DNA of 64,000 nt from Brasenia schreberi (GCA_036023115.1 JAYKKT010000059.1:6455001-6519000); one strand, 5' to 3'; positions 1 to 11,423 are shown, counted from the first letter of the stretch. Notes: generated by a model not told the origin, from the letters alone. Program-made: numbers and translations.

Positions 1-819
1 GATGATCTTCTTACTTAGTGCTTCCAACAGACAAATCCTCTTTTTGGATGAAATTTGATTGATCATGTTATTTGTCTCACTTGCTCGCCCTTATGCTTTG
101 TTACTCGCCTGTGTGTGCGTTTTCTTCTTTTAGTTTGGACACTATAAACTTAAATTCTGGTCATGTAATTAAAGCCATACCCACCCGGAGCATTAGCTCA
201 TCGGTAGGACTCTTTGACGCTTACTCATAGGTGGTGAGTTTGATTCCTAATGGGGTGCATGCGTGGGTGTTTTAGGCTTCAGCCTCCCATTAAAGGAAAA
301 GAAAAAAACATACCAAGCCCTATCTCACACTAACTGTTTCTGCTACAAGAATTCTTTCTTGCCATTGTGCTCAACCTTGTGCCATGTCCGGTTTGACGCC
401 TGCTACTGACTCAATAAACATGGGGGCACGGTTCATCCATACAAAACCGGATAAAATAAAATTTCCAATGGAAAAGTAAAACGGCAACTAGACCACCATG
501 AAAAAGAAAGAACTTGGGAAATAAATTCTCCTTTTTATGAATTTTGTTCAATATAATAATAAAGGAAGAAGGAGGGCACAGTAATTAACAGCGAGGGAGG
601 AGGAGAGGCTTCCTTCTCATATACAAAAGAGCATTATCTCGCACAATAAAAACATGACGAAAATTTAAAAGAAAAGAAAATTTACTGCTGCTGTCCTCGT
701 TAGTGTGATGGGTAAAGGACGAAGAACGCGAGGGGACCAAACCGGTGAGCTTCTGGAATTGGTGCTTTTCTACCGCCTCGCTTGATTCTTAATTAGTGGT
801 CGTTCGTCGTCGTCATCTC
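1..819. other. Left flank, no gene apart from a SINE
   Basis: I see no coding exon here. A tRNA-like SINE lies at about 183-310 and is listed separately. The rest is moderately AT-rich and contains the 3' flank of the minus-strand KRP gene that ends at 820. The KRP 3' UTR and polyadenylation region should lie in roughly 500-819, but I cannot fix a poly(A) site. Confidence 0.5.
183..310 (+). repeat. tRNA-derived SINE
   Basis: The sequence reads like a degraded tRNA head. A box-A-like stretch (TTAGCTCATCGGTAGGACTC) is followed about 30 bases later by a box-B-like stretch (GTGAGTTTGATTCC). Then come a body ending in GCTTCAGCCTCCCATT and an A-rich tail mixed with G. The same body-to-tail ending (GCTT..RCCTCCCATT then an AAAAGAAAAG-type tail) recurs in other copies in this window, near 5,800, 8,990, 12,250 (minus) and 33,350. 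The SINE call is an inference from the Pol III boxes and recurrence. I could not delimit target-site duplications. Confidence 0.6.
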
Positions 820-1862
820 TCATGGCGTTACTTTCACCCATTCATACCTACCAGCCAGGGGAATATCCTTCACAACGTCGTAGTTATACCTGAACACCAG
901 CCCACAACAACCAAACCAACGTATTACAACAAAACTGTAAAAAACGTCGTTTCACGAAGGTACTCAGCAAAAAAGAGTTCGATTTTACTTCAAGTTGATT
1001 AAAATGATCTTGCAAAATAAAATTGAAAAAAATAAAGAAAAGGAAAGAAGAGATGGAAGAGGGAAGTACTTCTCGGTGAATCGCTGTTGCTCTTCGTTGT
1101 CGAACGCGGTGAAGAACGCTTCGATTTCGGCTGCGGGAGGAGCGGTCCCAGTGGTTTGAAAGGCCGGATTCCGACTACAGTCGTAGGAATCGTAGCAGGA
1201 AAGGTTGTGGCTAGAATCGTGAGATTTGTCGCAGGCTTTGCTTGTCGATGATCCCGGAGTTTCGGATTCCTTTTGGAGATCGCCCTCTCTGACGCTGAAA
1301 GAAAAAACGAGACTAACGAAAAAAACGGAGGAAATTTTTCAGAGAAAGAAAGAACAAGAAGGATGACAGAATTCGGTACAGACATACCTTTCTGTGCAAT
1401 CATAATCGTGATTTTTCTCCCCTACAGACCTTTTCACCTGTGATCCAACAAACTACACTCCGTTAACGATCGAAATTCTGACTGGGGAAAGAGGATCTGA
1501 AACGGGTGGAAGCGAATCGAAATTCTCACCTCCAGATCCGATACGACTCCTGCATCATCTCCACGCGACGCGACGCTCGAGCACCGCGAGGCTACGGGAT
1601 CAGCTTCTCCCGTTGGCTTCGGACCGGAATTCGCCAGACAAGACTCTGCCTCGTGCTTAGATTCCCGGCGCTTCGGCTTCTTCGGTCCCTCATTTTTGAG
1701 GAGCCGGCGGCTCCTGAGCTCGAGATAGGACTTCTGAAGCTTGCCGGAAACTTCATCGCTCCTCCTACGCAACGCCGCTAGGGTTCGGGCCCTAGTGCGA
1801 GCCCCTCCCACCTGACCCACCTCCAGTACAGCAATCTCGTCTACTCCTTTGCAATTCTTCAT
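820..1862 (-). CDS. KRP: KRP/ICK cyclin-dependent kinase inhibitor, 3 exons, complete
   Basis: The coding exons on the minus strand are 1862-1438, 1294-1070 and 889-820, all with GT..AG introns. They join in frame to 240 codons (239 residues plus stop). The N-terminal part carries the plant KRP signature GKYVMKNCKG, then VRTRART-like and SYLELRSRRL motifs. A middle part resembles the ECSLL..ETPGSSTS block. The C-terminus holds the CDK/cyclin-binding region, AEIEAFFTAFDNEEQQRFTEK continuing into YNYDVVKDIPLAGRYEWVK. Members of this family bind CDKA/cyclin D complexes in the nucleus and restrain the cell cycle and endoreduplication. The codon aligned with the usual initiator (MGKY) is ATA, so translation probably starts three codons later at ATG 1862-1860. 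No in-frame ATG lies between that point and an upstream stop. A GA tract lies in the presumed 5' leader. Family assignment is confident; the exact start is less so. Confidence 0.9.
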
Positions 1863-1971
1863 CACGTACTTCCCTATCTTCTTCCACTTCCTTCTCTTTC
1901 TGTCAACTCTGCTTCGAAAAACAATCAGACACTTCCAGAGAGAGAATTCAGGGGGCTCCTGGAATTATCTC

Positions 1972-1975
<4 letters not shown>

Positions 1976-2008
<33 letters not shown>
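1976..2008. repeat. (GA)n microsatellite in the KRP 5' leader/promoter
   Basis: A run of about 16 GA units lies 115-145 bases upstream of the KRP start codon. On the gene's sense strand it reads (CT)n, a common feature of plant 5' leaders. No regulatory role can be shown from sequence alone. Confidence 0.9.
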
Positions 2009-2011
<3 letters not shown>

Positions 2012-2127
2012 GGAACAGGAGAAAGATAACATTGTGGAAAGGAACGGAGCGGAGGAGACCGGGTACGAAAGGGGAGATTTCGGGTTTCGGTTCCCGCACG
2101 TATTTGACCCAACGTAGACGTAACGGA

Positions 2128-2133
2128 CACGTG
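2128..2133. promoter_or_regulatory. G-box (CACGTG) upstream of KRP
   Basis: A perfect CACGTG palindrome, extended GGACACGTGTAA, sits about 265 bases upstream of the KRP ATG. This is the core binding site of plant bZIP and bHLH factors. A TATATTT-like stretch lies a little further out (about 2183-2191 on the minus strand). Function is inferred only from motif and position. Confidence 0.35.
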
Positions 2134-2139
2134 TAAGTG

Positions 2140-3844
2140 GTGAGAGCGTTTCTACGGGGGGAAGCCGGTACCCATTTCGGGAAATATAAGGGATGGATGG
2201 GTTCTCAGCCCCATGTGGTTGTCGGTTCTCTTGGACGCCACTTTATCATCACGCCTCACTGCTTTATTCCGTTTGCTTTGCCTTGCTTGTTACCTTAGAA
2301 AAAAAAATCTCTTGTTTATTTCCTTACTATTTATATTTTTGCTATAGAAAATAAATTTCAATTTAAAATGATTTTTATTAGCAGTAAAATTCCAGTTAGC
2401 TTGACTTTTCGTTGTTTTCATTTTTGGGAAAAAAAGTTAATACCACTAAATTATTTCTATTTTTGCAAAAGCCTACTACAGACCTTAGAATTGTGGGTTA
2501 ACCGGAACGGACCGTTCAATTATAAACATAAACAAATAGAATTAAACTAAAAAATAAGCAAAAAATTTGAATTTATTTTAAAAATCTTAGAGAACTATTG
2601 GTTCTGGTTCTAGTATTGGGGTTGTGGTAGTTTTGCTTATCATTTTGGATCTGACTGATTACTTCTTACATTAGCAATGATTTAGTTGTGGTTTCCAAGC
2701 AGTCATGTCTACATGAGGTTTTTAGCATGAGAGCTTTGAGACACCATGAAATAGAAAACAGAGAGAAAGATTTCAATTAGTTAAGGGTTTGATTGATAAA
2801 TTGAAGGTCATGAGTTTGATACATGCGGCAGCCATCTATTTTCAGTTTTTTGTTTTATTGAAATAAATGAAAAATTAAAAAAGTGAAGTAGATACATACC
2901 CATCACTAAAACCATCATTAAAAAAAGGTGTCAAAAAGTTTTCATATTCAATGATAGTCTTTTTTGTAAGCAATGTCAACAAAGGTTTAATTTTTTTAAT
3001 TTAGTAAAAACAAAAGCTAAAATTTAAAAGGTCTAAAACCTTGATTGTTGAATGGAACTCTTTGGAGGCGTTTTTTGTTGGTAAGAAACATTATTTTATT
3101 CATTATATATTTGATCAATTGCTTTCGTTTCTTTCCAAAGCACAATTCTTCAGGGAATGTAAATTTCTCTCGATGGTTTTCGCTATCTAAAATTTGAGTT
3201 TTTTTAAGTATTTTGAATTTCTAGCGTTTGTTGGCCAATTAATTGCTATTTAAAACTTTTGTCATATTATTTGTAATATATAAAAGAATAGAAGAGCCTA
3301 TTTATGTCTTGTAGACAAAAACCCATAATACATTTTAATAAGTTAATAACGGCCTCATTTGAGTCGTTTTGACTTTGCAGCCGGTGCATCCACAATGAGC
3401 AAGAGGACAACTGCTTTTTATTATTTCCCTATTTTTCTTTTTCTCTAGGACGCTGGTGGGACCGTGTTGAGCTGTGGTCCACACGTTACTGTTGATTAAC
3501 GGCCAGCATGCCGCTTCATAGTTTTTCTTTTTTCTAATTATATATAAATTACTTTAGCTTTTCATTTCATATGTGGGTTTTCAAATAGCGTTGGGTTTTC
3601 AATGGAAGTTCTAAACATGAAAATGTATCATGACACGAACCCGAGCCAAACGATGAAGTTGCCAACCCTAATGTGGCTTTGCTGATAGAGATGGCAATAT
3701 CGGCCCAACTGATCGGTGATGGGAACCAACTTAATCCGACCAAATTTGGTGAAGATGACTCGATTTGACCGAGTTCGGGTTTGGGGTAAAAAAAACCCAT
3801 ACATCTTCGATGGGGTGTCGGTTACGAAGTGTGTGCGTGTGTGC

Positions 3845-3877
<33 letters not shown>

Positions 3878-4285
3878 AAGAAAAATAAGACATCAGTTTT
3901 ATCACATAAAAGGTTCATCATGTGATAAGAATGGCACAAAGTACCCTTCATCATAGGATGATTGGACGGTAGTCCTTTTGAGTATATATTCTCATAGGAT
4001 TATATACATGTGTGTGTGCATATGCAGGTTTGTATATATGTAATATGTATGTGTACGTGCTTATAAATGTGTATGTGAGATAAGAAGAGAGAGCCCGACA
4101 TGAGTCGGTATGATATGTATCATTTTTTGTAACAATGCGGGTACGGGCACAAAATTGTGGTTTCAAAAACCTTTTCATTGAGGTTGGTATTTTTTTTGTG
4201 CTTTAAAACTTTTTTTGCTAAAAGCATAATAAGAAACAGTTTCATTATATTTTAGATTAATTTAATTTAATTTTTGTTTTTCAAA
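2140..4285. other. AT-rich intergenic DNA
   Basis: No exon is recognisable on either strand. It contains a weak SINE-like remnant at about 2,780-2,895 (box-B-like GGTCATGAGTTTGATAC, then an A-rich end) and the GT/TA microsatellite listed separately. Confidence 0.6.
3830..3877. repeat. (GT)n(TA)n compound microsatellite
   Basis: GTGTGTGCGTGTGTGCGTGT passes directly into a TA run. TG-to-TA compound arrays also occur at 46,063-46,147 and 46,702-46,756 in this window. Confidence 0.9.
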
Positions 4286-4295
4286 CTTTTACGGT

Positions 4296-4440
4296 AGGCT
4301 TTCGACATCTAGCATAAGACTTTATGAGACTTATATATCATGGATTCTACAAATTATGATAGGATTACGTGAAAACAAAGAATCCACGTAGCCGACCCAA
4401 TTTAGTATGGGAAAAGCCTTAGTTGTTGTTTGTTTTTAAA
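4296..4440 (+). repeat. Short non-autonomous element with RTE-LINE 3' tail
   Basis: The last ~60 bases (ACAAAGAATCCACGTAGCCG.. then GTATGGGAAAAGCCTTAG and TTG repeats) match the 3' end of the two RTE LINEs at 29,080-29,146 and 38,048-38,119. The preceding ~85 bases (GACTTATATATCATGG.. then TTCTACAAATTATGA) do not match the LINE. They do match the complete 199-bp insertion at 22,769-22,967. This is therefore a second, 5'-truncated copy of that short element. No clear target duplication is visible. Confidence 0.65.
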
Positions 4441-5039
4441 AGAGAGGTGCATATAGCCGTATACATATACTTTCACTATGAGAAGAAGCCAATAAACTGT
4501 GAATCTGTTCGTAAGGAGCAGATGATCCAAACATCTGCATTTCTTGTGTTGATGCTCATAAATGAAAATGAACGTATACATGAGATTCACCTCCAAGAAT
4601 CTCACTTTAACTGCATAGTTCACTATATACCACTGTATGTATTTGTAGCTTTCTACACATTACACATGTGTGTGAGAGAGAGTGCAGTCACAATATCTTT
4701 AATAAAGTTGTACTCGTTCACTTCTTGCCTAATCCCATCTTCCTGTTAGGCTGTGGCTATTCTCGGCAACCTAGCACAAGTAACAGCTGGACCGGCCGTT
4801 ACCCGTGTTTACGGTTTTAGGAGAGATTGCCATAACAGCAAAATCTTAACAGTCAGACCGTTACCGGAAACTAATGGTTCCGGTTTACCTGAAACTGTCT
4901 ATGTCTAGCCGAGATGCTACATTTCATTGGAGTCAATGATATCGGTGATCATATGCCAAACTCGGCCTTTGCATATTGCCATATGAAAGTTTACGATTCG
5001 ATAGATCCAAAAAGAATTTTAGTTATATATATATATATA

Positions 5040-5197
5040 GTGATTAGATCCTACCCACACTCGTACTCATGCTCATCCATTGTTTTTGGGTGGCATGAGT
5101 GTAATAAAAATATCTTATATTTTTCTAAAGTTTTTTAAAAATTTTGAAATTATGCTCCGTCACTCATAAACAATAGCATGAGTAGATGGGATCCAAT
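5040..5197. mobile_element. MITE-like inverted-repeat element inside a TA microsatellite (copy A)
   Basis: The element begins GTGATTAGATCCTAC directly after a TA run (5,022-5,039). It ends GGGATCCAAT directly before another TATATATA. The two ends are inverted repeats with consensus GTGATTGGATCCTAC. Inside, GGCATGAGTGTAAT near the left is mirrored by AGCATGAGT near the right, with an AT-rich core. Related copies occur at 8,239-8,461 and 46,756-46,949, each again flanked by TA arrays. It is non-coding and non-autonomous by inference. Confidence 0.6.
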
Positions 5198-5530
5198 TAT
5201 ATATACATGTGTGGAGAGAGAATAGTCTATGCATGCACTTTTTTTCTTTTAAAATTTGAATTTAAATCGTTCATAAGATCTTTTAGAACGTTTAATCATG
5301 AATGCATGCACGCATGTACTACACATGGAATAATTTCTCCCTCTTCTTTTTCTTTTTATACATTCACCTTTGAGGTATTCATTCATTGTTTTCTAATTGC
5401 ACGAGTATAATTTTAAAAAAATATAAAGATTTTAAAGAAAAATAAAAGAATTATTATTATACTCATGTTTTCAGAAAAAAATTGTTGAATAACTGAAGAG
5501 AATCCAACTATTTGTTTTTATATATATATA
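5198..5530. repeat. Possible further member of the TA-flanked inverted-repeat family
   Basis: Between two TA runs (5,200 and 5,520) lies CACGAGTATAAT mirrored by ATTATTATACTCATG about 55 bases later, and a right end resembling GAGAATCCAACTA. These match internal features of copy A, but the left terminal repeat is not clear. Confidence 0.35.
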
Positions 5531-5794
5531 ATAAGTGTGTATCGGGTTGTATGCCTGATGTGACACCTTACATTGGATGACAAAGTCCTGAATCCCACTT
5601 TATAGATGGGCATGTAAAATGGTAAGTAGTCAGAACAGAAACAGAATGTCAGGATCAGACGGGTGGACCCGTTTTGCATCTCCAAGTTGTTAAATCCACA
5701 ATGGGATATACTTTAAATGTTAAATCCACAATGGAACCCATGGGCATACTTGAACATCGGCATAAACGAGTCCCTTAAAACAAGTATAATTTGC

Positions 5795-5915
5795 TCAAAA
5801 GCTCACGTCGCTAGTATGGTGAATCTTTTCCCTTAGATCACGAGTTCGGCATGAGGGGCACGCATCTCGCTTTGGCCTCCCCATTCTTTAAAAAGAAAAA
5901 AGAAAAAAAAAACAA
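5795..5915 (+). repeat. tRNA-derived SINE, degraded
   Basis: A box-B-like GATCACGAGTTCGGC is followed by a body ending in CGCTTTGGCCTCCCCATT and an A-rich tail with interspersed G. This 3' layout matches the SINE at 183-310. The box A region (AAAGCTCACGTCGCTAGTATGG) is degraded. Confidence 0.55.
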
Positions 5916-6866
5916 CTTGCTTTCTCCGTTACCATCATAATGGTGTATGGTGTATAATTATGCATAATCTCCCATCTAACATGATTTTACTTTCTGAACA
6001 CAGTTTACTATCCTCAATCACCTTCATTATTCATCTACTTTCCAAAACCATCTTTTCAAGTTAAAACTATTACCGGGATCACCAAATACACCTAAAAGAT
6101 ATATGTTTATGTGTGGTTTTTTAAAGCTTTTTTAGATGGTTTTGACGGTGTTTGTGTTTGTTTTGATTGGGAAAAAATGATTTTATCTCCTCACTTTTGT
6201 TCAATACATAGTTGAGATATATTTTAGCCATGCTTTGCCCTCCCTAATGCCATGAAATACATATTTTGCCCCCCTTAACACTATTTTGTAGATCCGCTAC
6301 TGCACATGGAAACTATCCTAAAATAAGCATTAACTCATTTATGCAAGACATTGATTAATAAAAAATAAAATTAACTTAAAAGAAAATAGTTATTATGGTT
6401 AGTACAATGAAATTCTTAATTTTATACAAAGTAACAATCAAGCAAAAGAGTACTTTCTTGGTAAAATTGGCTCTTTGAAATAATTATTTAAAAGGTCAAT
6501 TTTGGTCAATGTACCTAAATTAAAATAATTAATTAAATTAAGTCATTTAAATTTACTAATGATCATTTAATACTTAATATTAGTAACTAGTTAAATGTTT
6601 AATCGAAGCTATTAAAGTTAATTAAAACTCATTTTTAAATTAAATATATTAACATAATTAATAATTAATAATTGAAATAATAAAATTAAAACTTATAACT
6701 TAAGTTAATTGTAAACATAACAATTAAATAACATTTAAAAGAGTATTTTAGTAATTAATGTTTACAGTTATTAGTGTAAATTATATGTGTTACAAATATT
6801 TCAAATAAGTTAATTATTATGCTTAATTGATTAATATGTTAGCATAAATTATTATTTAAACATTTA
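5916..6866. other. Very AT-rich spacer, nothing recognised
   Basis: The stretch is dominated by TTAATTAA-type words, especially 6,480-6,870. It contains no exon, no RNA gene and no clear terminal repeats. Such blocks could act as matrix-attachment DNA, but nothing specific supports that here. Confidence 0.5.
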
Positions 6867-7205
6867 AGTTATTGGTCGAGGCCTCTGCACTCCTTCACAT
6901 GAGGATGGTGCTCTTTTCTCACGTTTCTTTGTTTTCATATGGACCCCTCGTGAACTTTAAATGTCATAAAAGCATAGGGTACACAAAAAGGCCTAAAACT
7001 TTACGCATGCATTGCCCCCACAAAAGCTTCATACTCTACCGTAGAGAACAACATCATCCAGTCTTTTTCAGATATCTTTCACTGTCCCTTTTACTTGAAA
7101 AGCTATCATCTTCTAACCTATCTGAATGAATCCCAATTATATAAATACATTTTCCACAAAAATAAAATTCATAATATATTTTTTTAAATGCACCTAAAGA
7201 TCAAT
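6867..7205 (+). repeat. Direct repeat, copy 1
   Basis: Shares GGCCTCTGCACTCCTT at its left, then a diverged colinear body (ATAAAAGCATAGGGTACACA, CACAAAAGCTTCA, AGCTATCATCTTCTAAC) with 8,622-8,965. Short indels separate the two. Neither copy codes for protein. This may be a dispersed repeat or an old local duplication. Confidence 0.6.
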
Positions 7206-8182
7206 TCCTTTATATATTATTGCTGAATTTGTATCATCGAAATAGCATGAATCTTTATAAACACGTCTATAAACTTGGAGAAACTCGAAATACATGACTA
7301 TTTTTGCATGTTGTTAAAACTTTCACATAGTATTTTCTGATTTAGGAATTCAATTTTAGGGTGTGTGGTATAGATAAATACGAAATTCATGAGACTAAAG
7401 AAAGTTGTGTAAAAATAAGTTTAAATACAAAAGCAAGGCATGATGCAATTGAAAAGATTTTGTAATAGCAAACTTTATATTTAGTTAGACGATGAACCGA
7501 TTGGGAAGCGTGTATAAAGCGATTGGGCTCACAGATTCAATCAAACCTTTTCTTGTAATAGAAAAAACAAAGCTGTGGGCTCACAAATGATGAACCGAGA
7601 CCTATCATTTCAATATAAATCAAATTAGGCTAACAAACAAAACCAGCTAAACCAAAACCCCGAACTGGAATCCCTTGTTTTGAGTCTAATTCACACTTTT
7701 AATTAGTTTTTAGATTTTTTCTAATTTTTTTTATATTATTTAGTGGTTGAAATGAAGGCCAAAATCAGTCTCATCCCAGTTCTGTTTCGGTTCTTGGTTT
7801 CCAGCAAACCGAAATCCACAATATCTATCCCTAGCCACACCCGACCGCCTACCTGATCCAACATACTTGTAACTAAAAAAAGGTTTTTATATAAAACAAC
7901 GTTAAAAACTACATGATAAAGAAAATAAAAAAGGCACTAAGGGTACTAAGGGTTTTTATATTTTGTTATATGTGGATAGAGGATGTCTTAACCGTAAAGA
8001 TTTGAAGTAAAAGTATCATCATAGTTTTGTATTTTACACATTTTTATTAAATACAAATTAATTCAAATATCTGCTCTTGACCTAAAAATTCAAACAATCA
8101 AAGTGTTTATTCCAATATTAAACAATAGAAGTATTTATGCAAGATTACTTATCAAAAGACATTTTGTATTTAAAACTCTCTC

Positions 8183-8186
<4 letters not shown>

Positions 8187-8238
<52 letters not shown>
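8187..8238. repeat. (TA)n microsatellite
   Basis: An uninterrupted run of about 26 TA units that forms the left border of the inverted-repeat element at 8,239-8,461. Confidence 0.95.
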
Positions 8239-8241
<3 letters not shown>

Positions 8242-8456
8242 CATTAGATCATGCCAATAGTGATACATGCTCTCTTATATTCATCTATAAGTTTAAGTGG
8301 TATGAGTGTAATTTCAAAATTTTTAAAAGCTTTTAGAAAAGTACGAAGAATATTATTATTACATACTGTCGTTCAAAAGGAATGAGTGAGCCGGCGTTCA
8401 TGTGATCAGGATCCAATCACTATATATATAATGAGCGGGTTGGTGCCCAGGATCCA

Positions 8457-8461
<5 letters not shown>
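8239..8461. mobile_element. MITE-like inverted-repeat element inside a TA microsatellite (copy B)
   Basis: Lies between TA runs at 8,187-8,238 and 8,462-8,521. The left end reads GAACATTAGATCATGCC, a diverged form of the consensus GTGATTGGATCC. The right end AGGATCCAATCAC occurs twice (8,408-8,420 and 8,449-8,461), each time followed by TATATATA. So the terminal block has been duplicated together with a little TA repeat. The internal GGTATGAGTGTAATTT matches copies A and C. Confidence 0.6.

Positions 8462-8521
<60 letters not shown>
8462..8521. repeat. (TA)n microsatellite
   Basis: About 30 uninterrupted TA units, forming the right border of the inverted-repeat element just upstream. Confidence 0.95.
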
Positions 8522-8522
<1 letters not shown>

Positions 8523-8621
8523 CATACGCGTAAATTACAGTTCTCATAGGCAGTTTTGTGTAAATTCTCACGTAAAAGGAGAACAATGGATGTGGCTTGT
8601 GGTACCAATGAATGATCAATT

Positions 8622-8965
8622 CATTATTGTTCAAGGCCTCTGCACTCCTTAACATTGATTCACTTGTTACTCTATTTTCACACGGACCCTTGTTGAACTT
8701 TAATTGGCATAAAAGCGTGAGGTACACAAAAGGGCCTACAGCTTGATGCGTGTACCTCGCCTCACAAAAGCTTCAAAGTCTCCCTTAGAGGTCAAGCAAA
8801 GTCTGTGAGGCCAGCATCCGGTCTCGCAAACTATGCATTTGCTGGAAAAGTGAGACACATTCAGAGCTATCATATTCTAACATATCTCAATCAATCCCCA
8901 TTATGAATGTATGTTTTGCTTCAAAAAGAAAAGGAAAAATTTTCAAAAATGCAGTTAAAGAATTT
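8622..8965 (+). repeat. Direct repeat, copy 2
   Basis: Diverged second copy of 6,867-7,205, 1.75 kb away in the same orientation. It has an extra ~60-bp segment around 8,800-8,860. It shares GGCCTCTGCACTCCTT, CACAAAAGCTTCA and AGCTATCATATTCTAAC. Confidence 0.6.
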
Positions 8966-8983
8966 ATTTGAAGGAATTCCGCA

Positions 8984-9095
8984 ACCAGGCAGGGCTCTCA
9001 AGTCGCATAAAGGCTGAGCACAGGTTCGACTACTGGAGCATGCGTACCCGGCTTTGACCTCCCATTGTAACAAAAAGAAAAGAAAGGAAATAATG
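8984..9095 (+). repeat. tRNA-derived SINE
   Basis: Box-B-like ACAGGTTCGACTACTGG is followed by a body ending GGCTTTGACCTCCCATT and an AACAAAAAGAAAAG tail. The head shows a degraded box A (GGGCTCTCAAGTCGCATAAAGG). Layout as in the copy at 183-310. Confidence 0.55.
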
Positions 9096-10187
9096 AAATT
9101 TCAGAGACAACAAAATATTTTTTTAAAAAATCAAAAGTCACAACTCAATTTTGGGTAACATCAAAACTGCACATTGCATTTTGTTATTTCATCAAGATCA
9201 ACCTTCGATTTTTAGCGAAAACAAATGATCGTCAAGATTCAGTTCCACGAATTATTGAAGGAAACAAGGACCTCTGCAAAGCGAACAAGGACGTTTGAAT
9301 GGTATATTGTGGAAAAGAAGAACAGATTCAAGCAATAAATACAGTGTTTTCTCATTCTGTCAAAAGATCACCAAGGTTTGAAGATTGATCGTAATTAATC
9401 TATGCATGATATATACATTCTCCATTGGATTTGATTGAACCAACTTCCAATGTATCCAATCAAAGGTATCAGATGATGGGGATATTATATATAATACAGT
9501 CAATACCAACCTTCATGTTGTCAACGTACTCACATACCTGCAAGGATATGCTAGACTTCATCGTTCCAAAACGCAGAAAAATCTGAATCAGATAAAAACA
9601 ATCTACAGGTAATGTTATATCCACTTCCCCGTCGAAATCCTTGCTCGCAGTCTCTTTGCTGTAAGTTCTACATCCTCAATTAGGTGAAATTCATGTGAAG
9701 GGATCCCTACAGTTTTCGAAAGAATCCTGATCACCTACATATATTTTTCTTTTGGTTCTTTCTTGGCCTATGAATAGGTGCGCCACTGCCTATTTGAATG
9801 GTAAAAGTCCCATTGAAGATGCAGAACTTGCAGCGATGAGACTGAAAAGCAAGCAATTCAACGAGGAAGTGGAGATAACAATACCTGCACTGTTTCTTGA
9901 TTCCACCTTCTTGATGGGCGCTACAGCCGAATGACATAAAACACGAAATAGTCTTGAAACCTAACTTAGATGCCTGCACTATATATATAACAGCGAGAGA
10001 CTTCTTGAAGTTCAAGAAATCTTTATATATTAGTGGCAGGCCCTAATATTTATCCAAAGTCTTAGCATTTGGTGAATCTACCTACATCTGGATACAAAAC
10101 TCATCTCTATTTCCAAGATTTCTGCATGGATACAAAACTCATCTCTATCTGTGAGATCTATGGGTGCGCATAAATTAGTCGATTCCG

Positions 10188-10206
10188 CTCTCTCTCTCTC
10201 TCTCTC

Positions 10207-10241
<35 letters not shown>
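10188..10241. repeat. (CT)n(TA)n compound microsatellite
   Basis: About 10 CT units run straight into about 16 TA units. The same CT-then-TA architecture recurs at 11,424-11,478. Confidence 0.95.
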
Positions 10242-10244
<3 letters not shown>

Positions 10245-11289
10245 AACACACAAATATATGTTTATTGGAGCATTTAGAGATTCTGTTTCTTTGTAAAATC
10301 ATATTCTGTTTCTTGCTTTCTAGCAGCATCCTTTTGATGAATCACGCGGACGCTTTGTCCCCGAGCAGTCCGGGGACTCAAACACCTTTTGAAGGATTAA
10401 ACATGACGCTTATTGTCTCCCGATAATGAGTGAGCCATAAACACTTGGAGATTATGTAATTTTCATTAGAGATTATTATTATTATTATGTGCACACTCTT
10501 TTTATTGAAAAATATCAAAATTATCTCCAACAATTTCTCTCTCCTCTTCATTTGACGATTTCATTTGCCGAGCGGAGTCTTGAACATATAAGGTTGCTTT
10601 TGTCTAGTACTTGGTGAATCTTTTCCCTTGTTTTGCCTGAGTTTGTGCATCTTTTTATGTCTTGAACATATAAAGTTACACACACTATTATGTCTCACCA
10701 CTGCCATTGGAGGCGTTTGGACACCCCTTCCATGAATATGAAATTAACCTACACGGAGGAGGGTGCTCAAACAAATCCGATTCAAGCACGTACCCAAATG
10801 GGGTTGGCGGGTATCGGATCGCAGTTTCCATGCCAAATCTTTGTTGGATTTTGATCTGATCCAAATCCTAGCTGAAGCAAATGGTCTGAGTCCTCTTCCT
10901 GTTTGCTGAGGCTGATTATGGAAAAAGGTAAAGGAACAATGGATCAGTGTGATATGCAATTCCTGGTGTTCTTTTTCCCGGGGAAATTTTAGAAGTGGAC
11001 ATGAGCAAATAAAATGCATGGTGATATTATGTATATTGTAAAACATCCATCCAGGTAACAGTGAAATTCTAAAAGGGCACCTAACTTTTACATCAGCAGA
11101 TTGATAACACACACATGTTTTCATGTCCGATGGAGAGGATAAATTGGCTTGCTTCGTATGCTTTGATATATGGTACACATCGTTGGAAATTAAGAGATGG
11201 ATATAAAGCTTGCTTCCTACGCTTTGATATATGCCATGTGTATAAAAGCAAAAAGTACACCAAAAGGTACACGTTGGATGATAACAGTT

Positions 11290-11380
11290 GAAATTTGAAT
11301 TTAAAAAGTAAAATATAAATATATACTTTTTCGGTGTTCTTTATTCATTTGTATACTTTTTACTTTTTAAATTTCAAATG
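11290..11380. repeat. AT-rich imperfect inverted repeat
   Basis: The left arm contains GAATTTAAAAAGTAAAATAT and the right arm contains TACTTTTTACTTTTTAAATT. These are near-complementary over about 27 bases and separated by about 35 bases. It could be a MITE remnant or a hairpin. No flanking duplication was identified. Confidence 0.5.
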
Positions 11381-11423
11381 ATCTTAAAATTAGCCCTAAG
11401 TTTACTAGTATATACCAGGTTCC

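Noticed and set aside
796..1002. 68-codon plus-strand ORF overlapping the KRP 3' exon
   Set aside because: Antisense shadow of the real minus-strand KRP exon, whose splice borders and conserved C-terminus explain the sequence.
1506..2136. Plus-strand ORFs over KRP exon 1 and the GA tract
   Set aside because: Antisense of coding sequence and translation of a microsatellite (RERERE); no family similarity.
9752..9934. 60-codon plus-strand ORF (..GKSPIEDAELAAMRLKSKQF..)
   Set aside because: Looks protein-like for a short stretch but has no recognisable family, splice context or neighbours; insufficient support.
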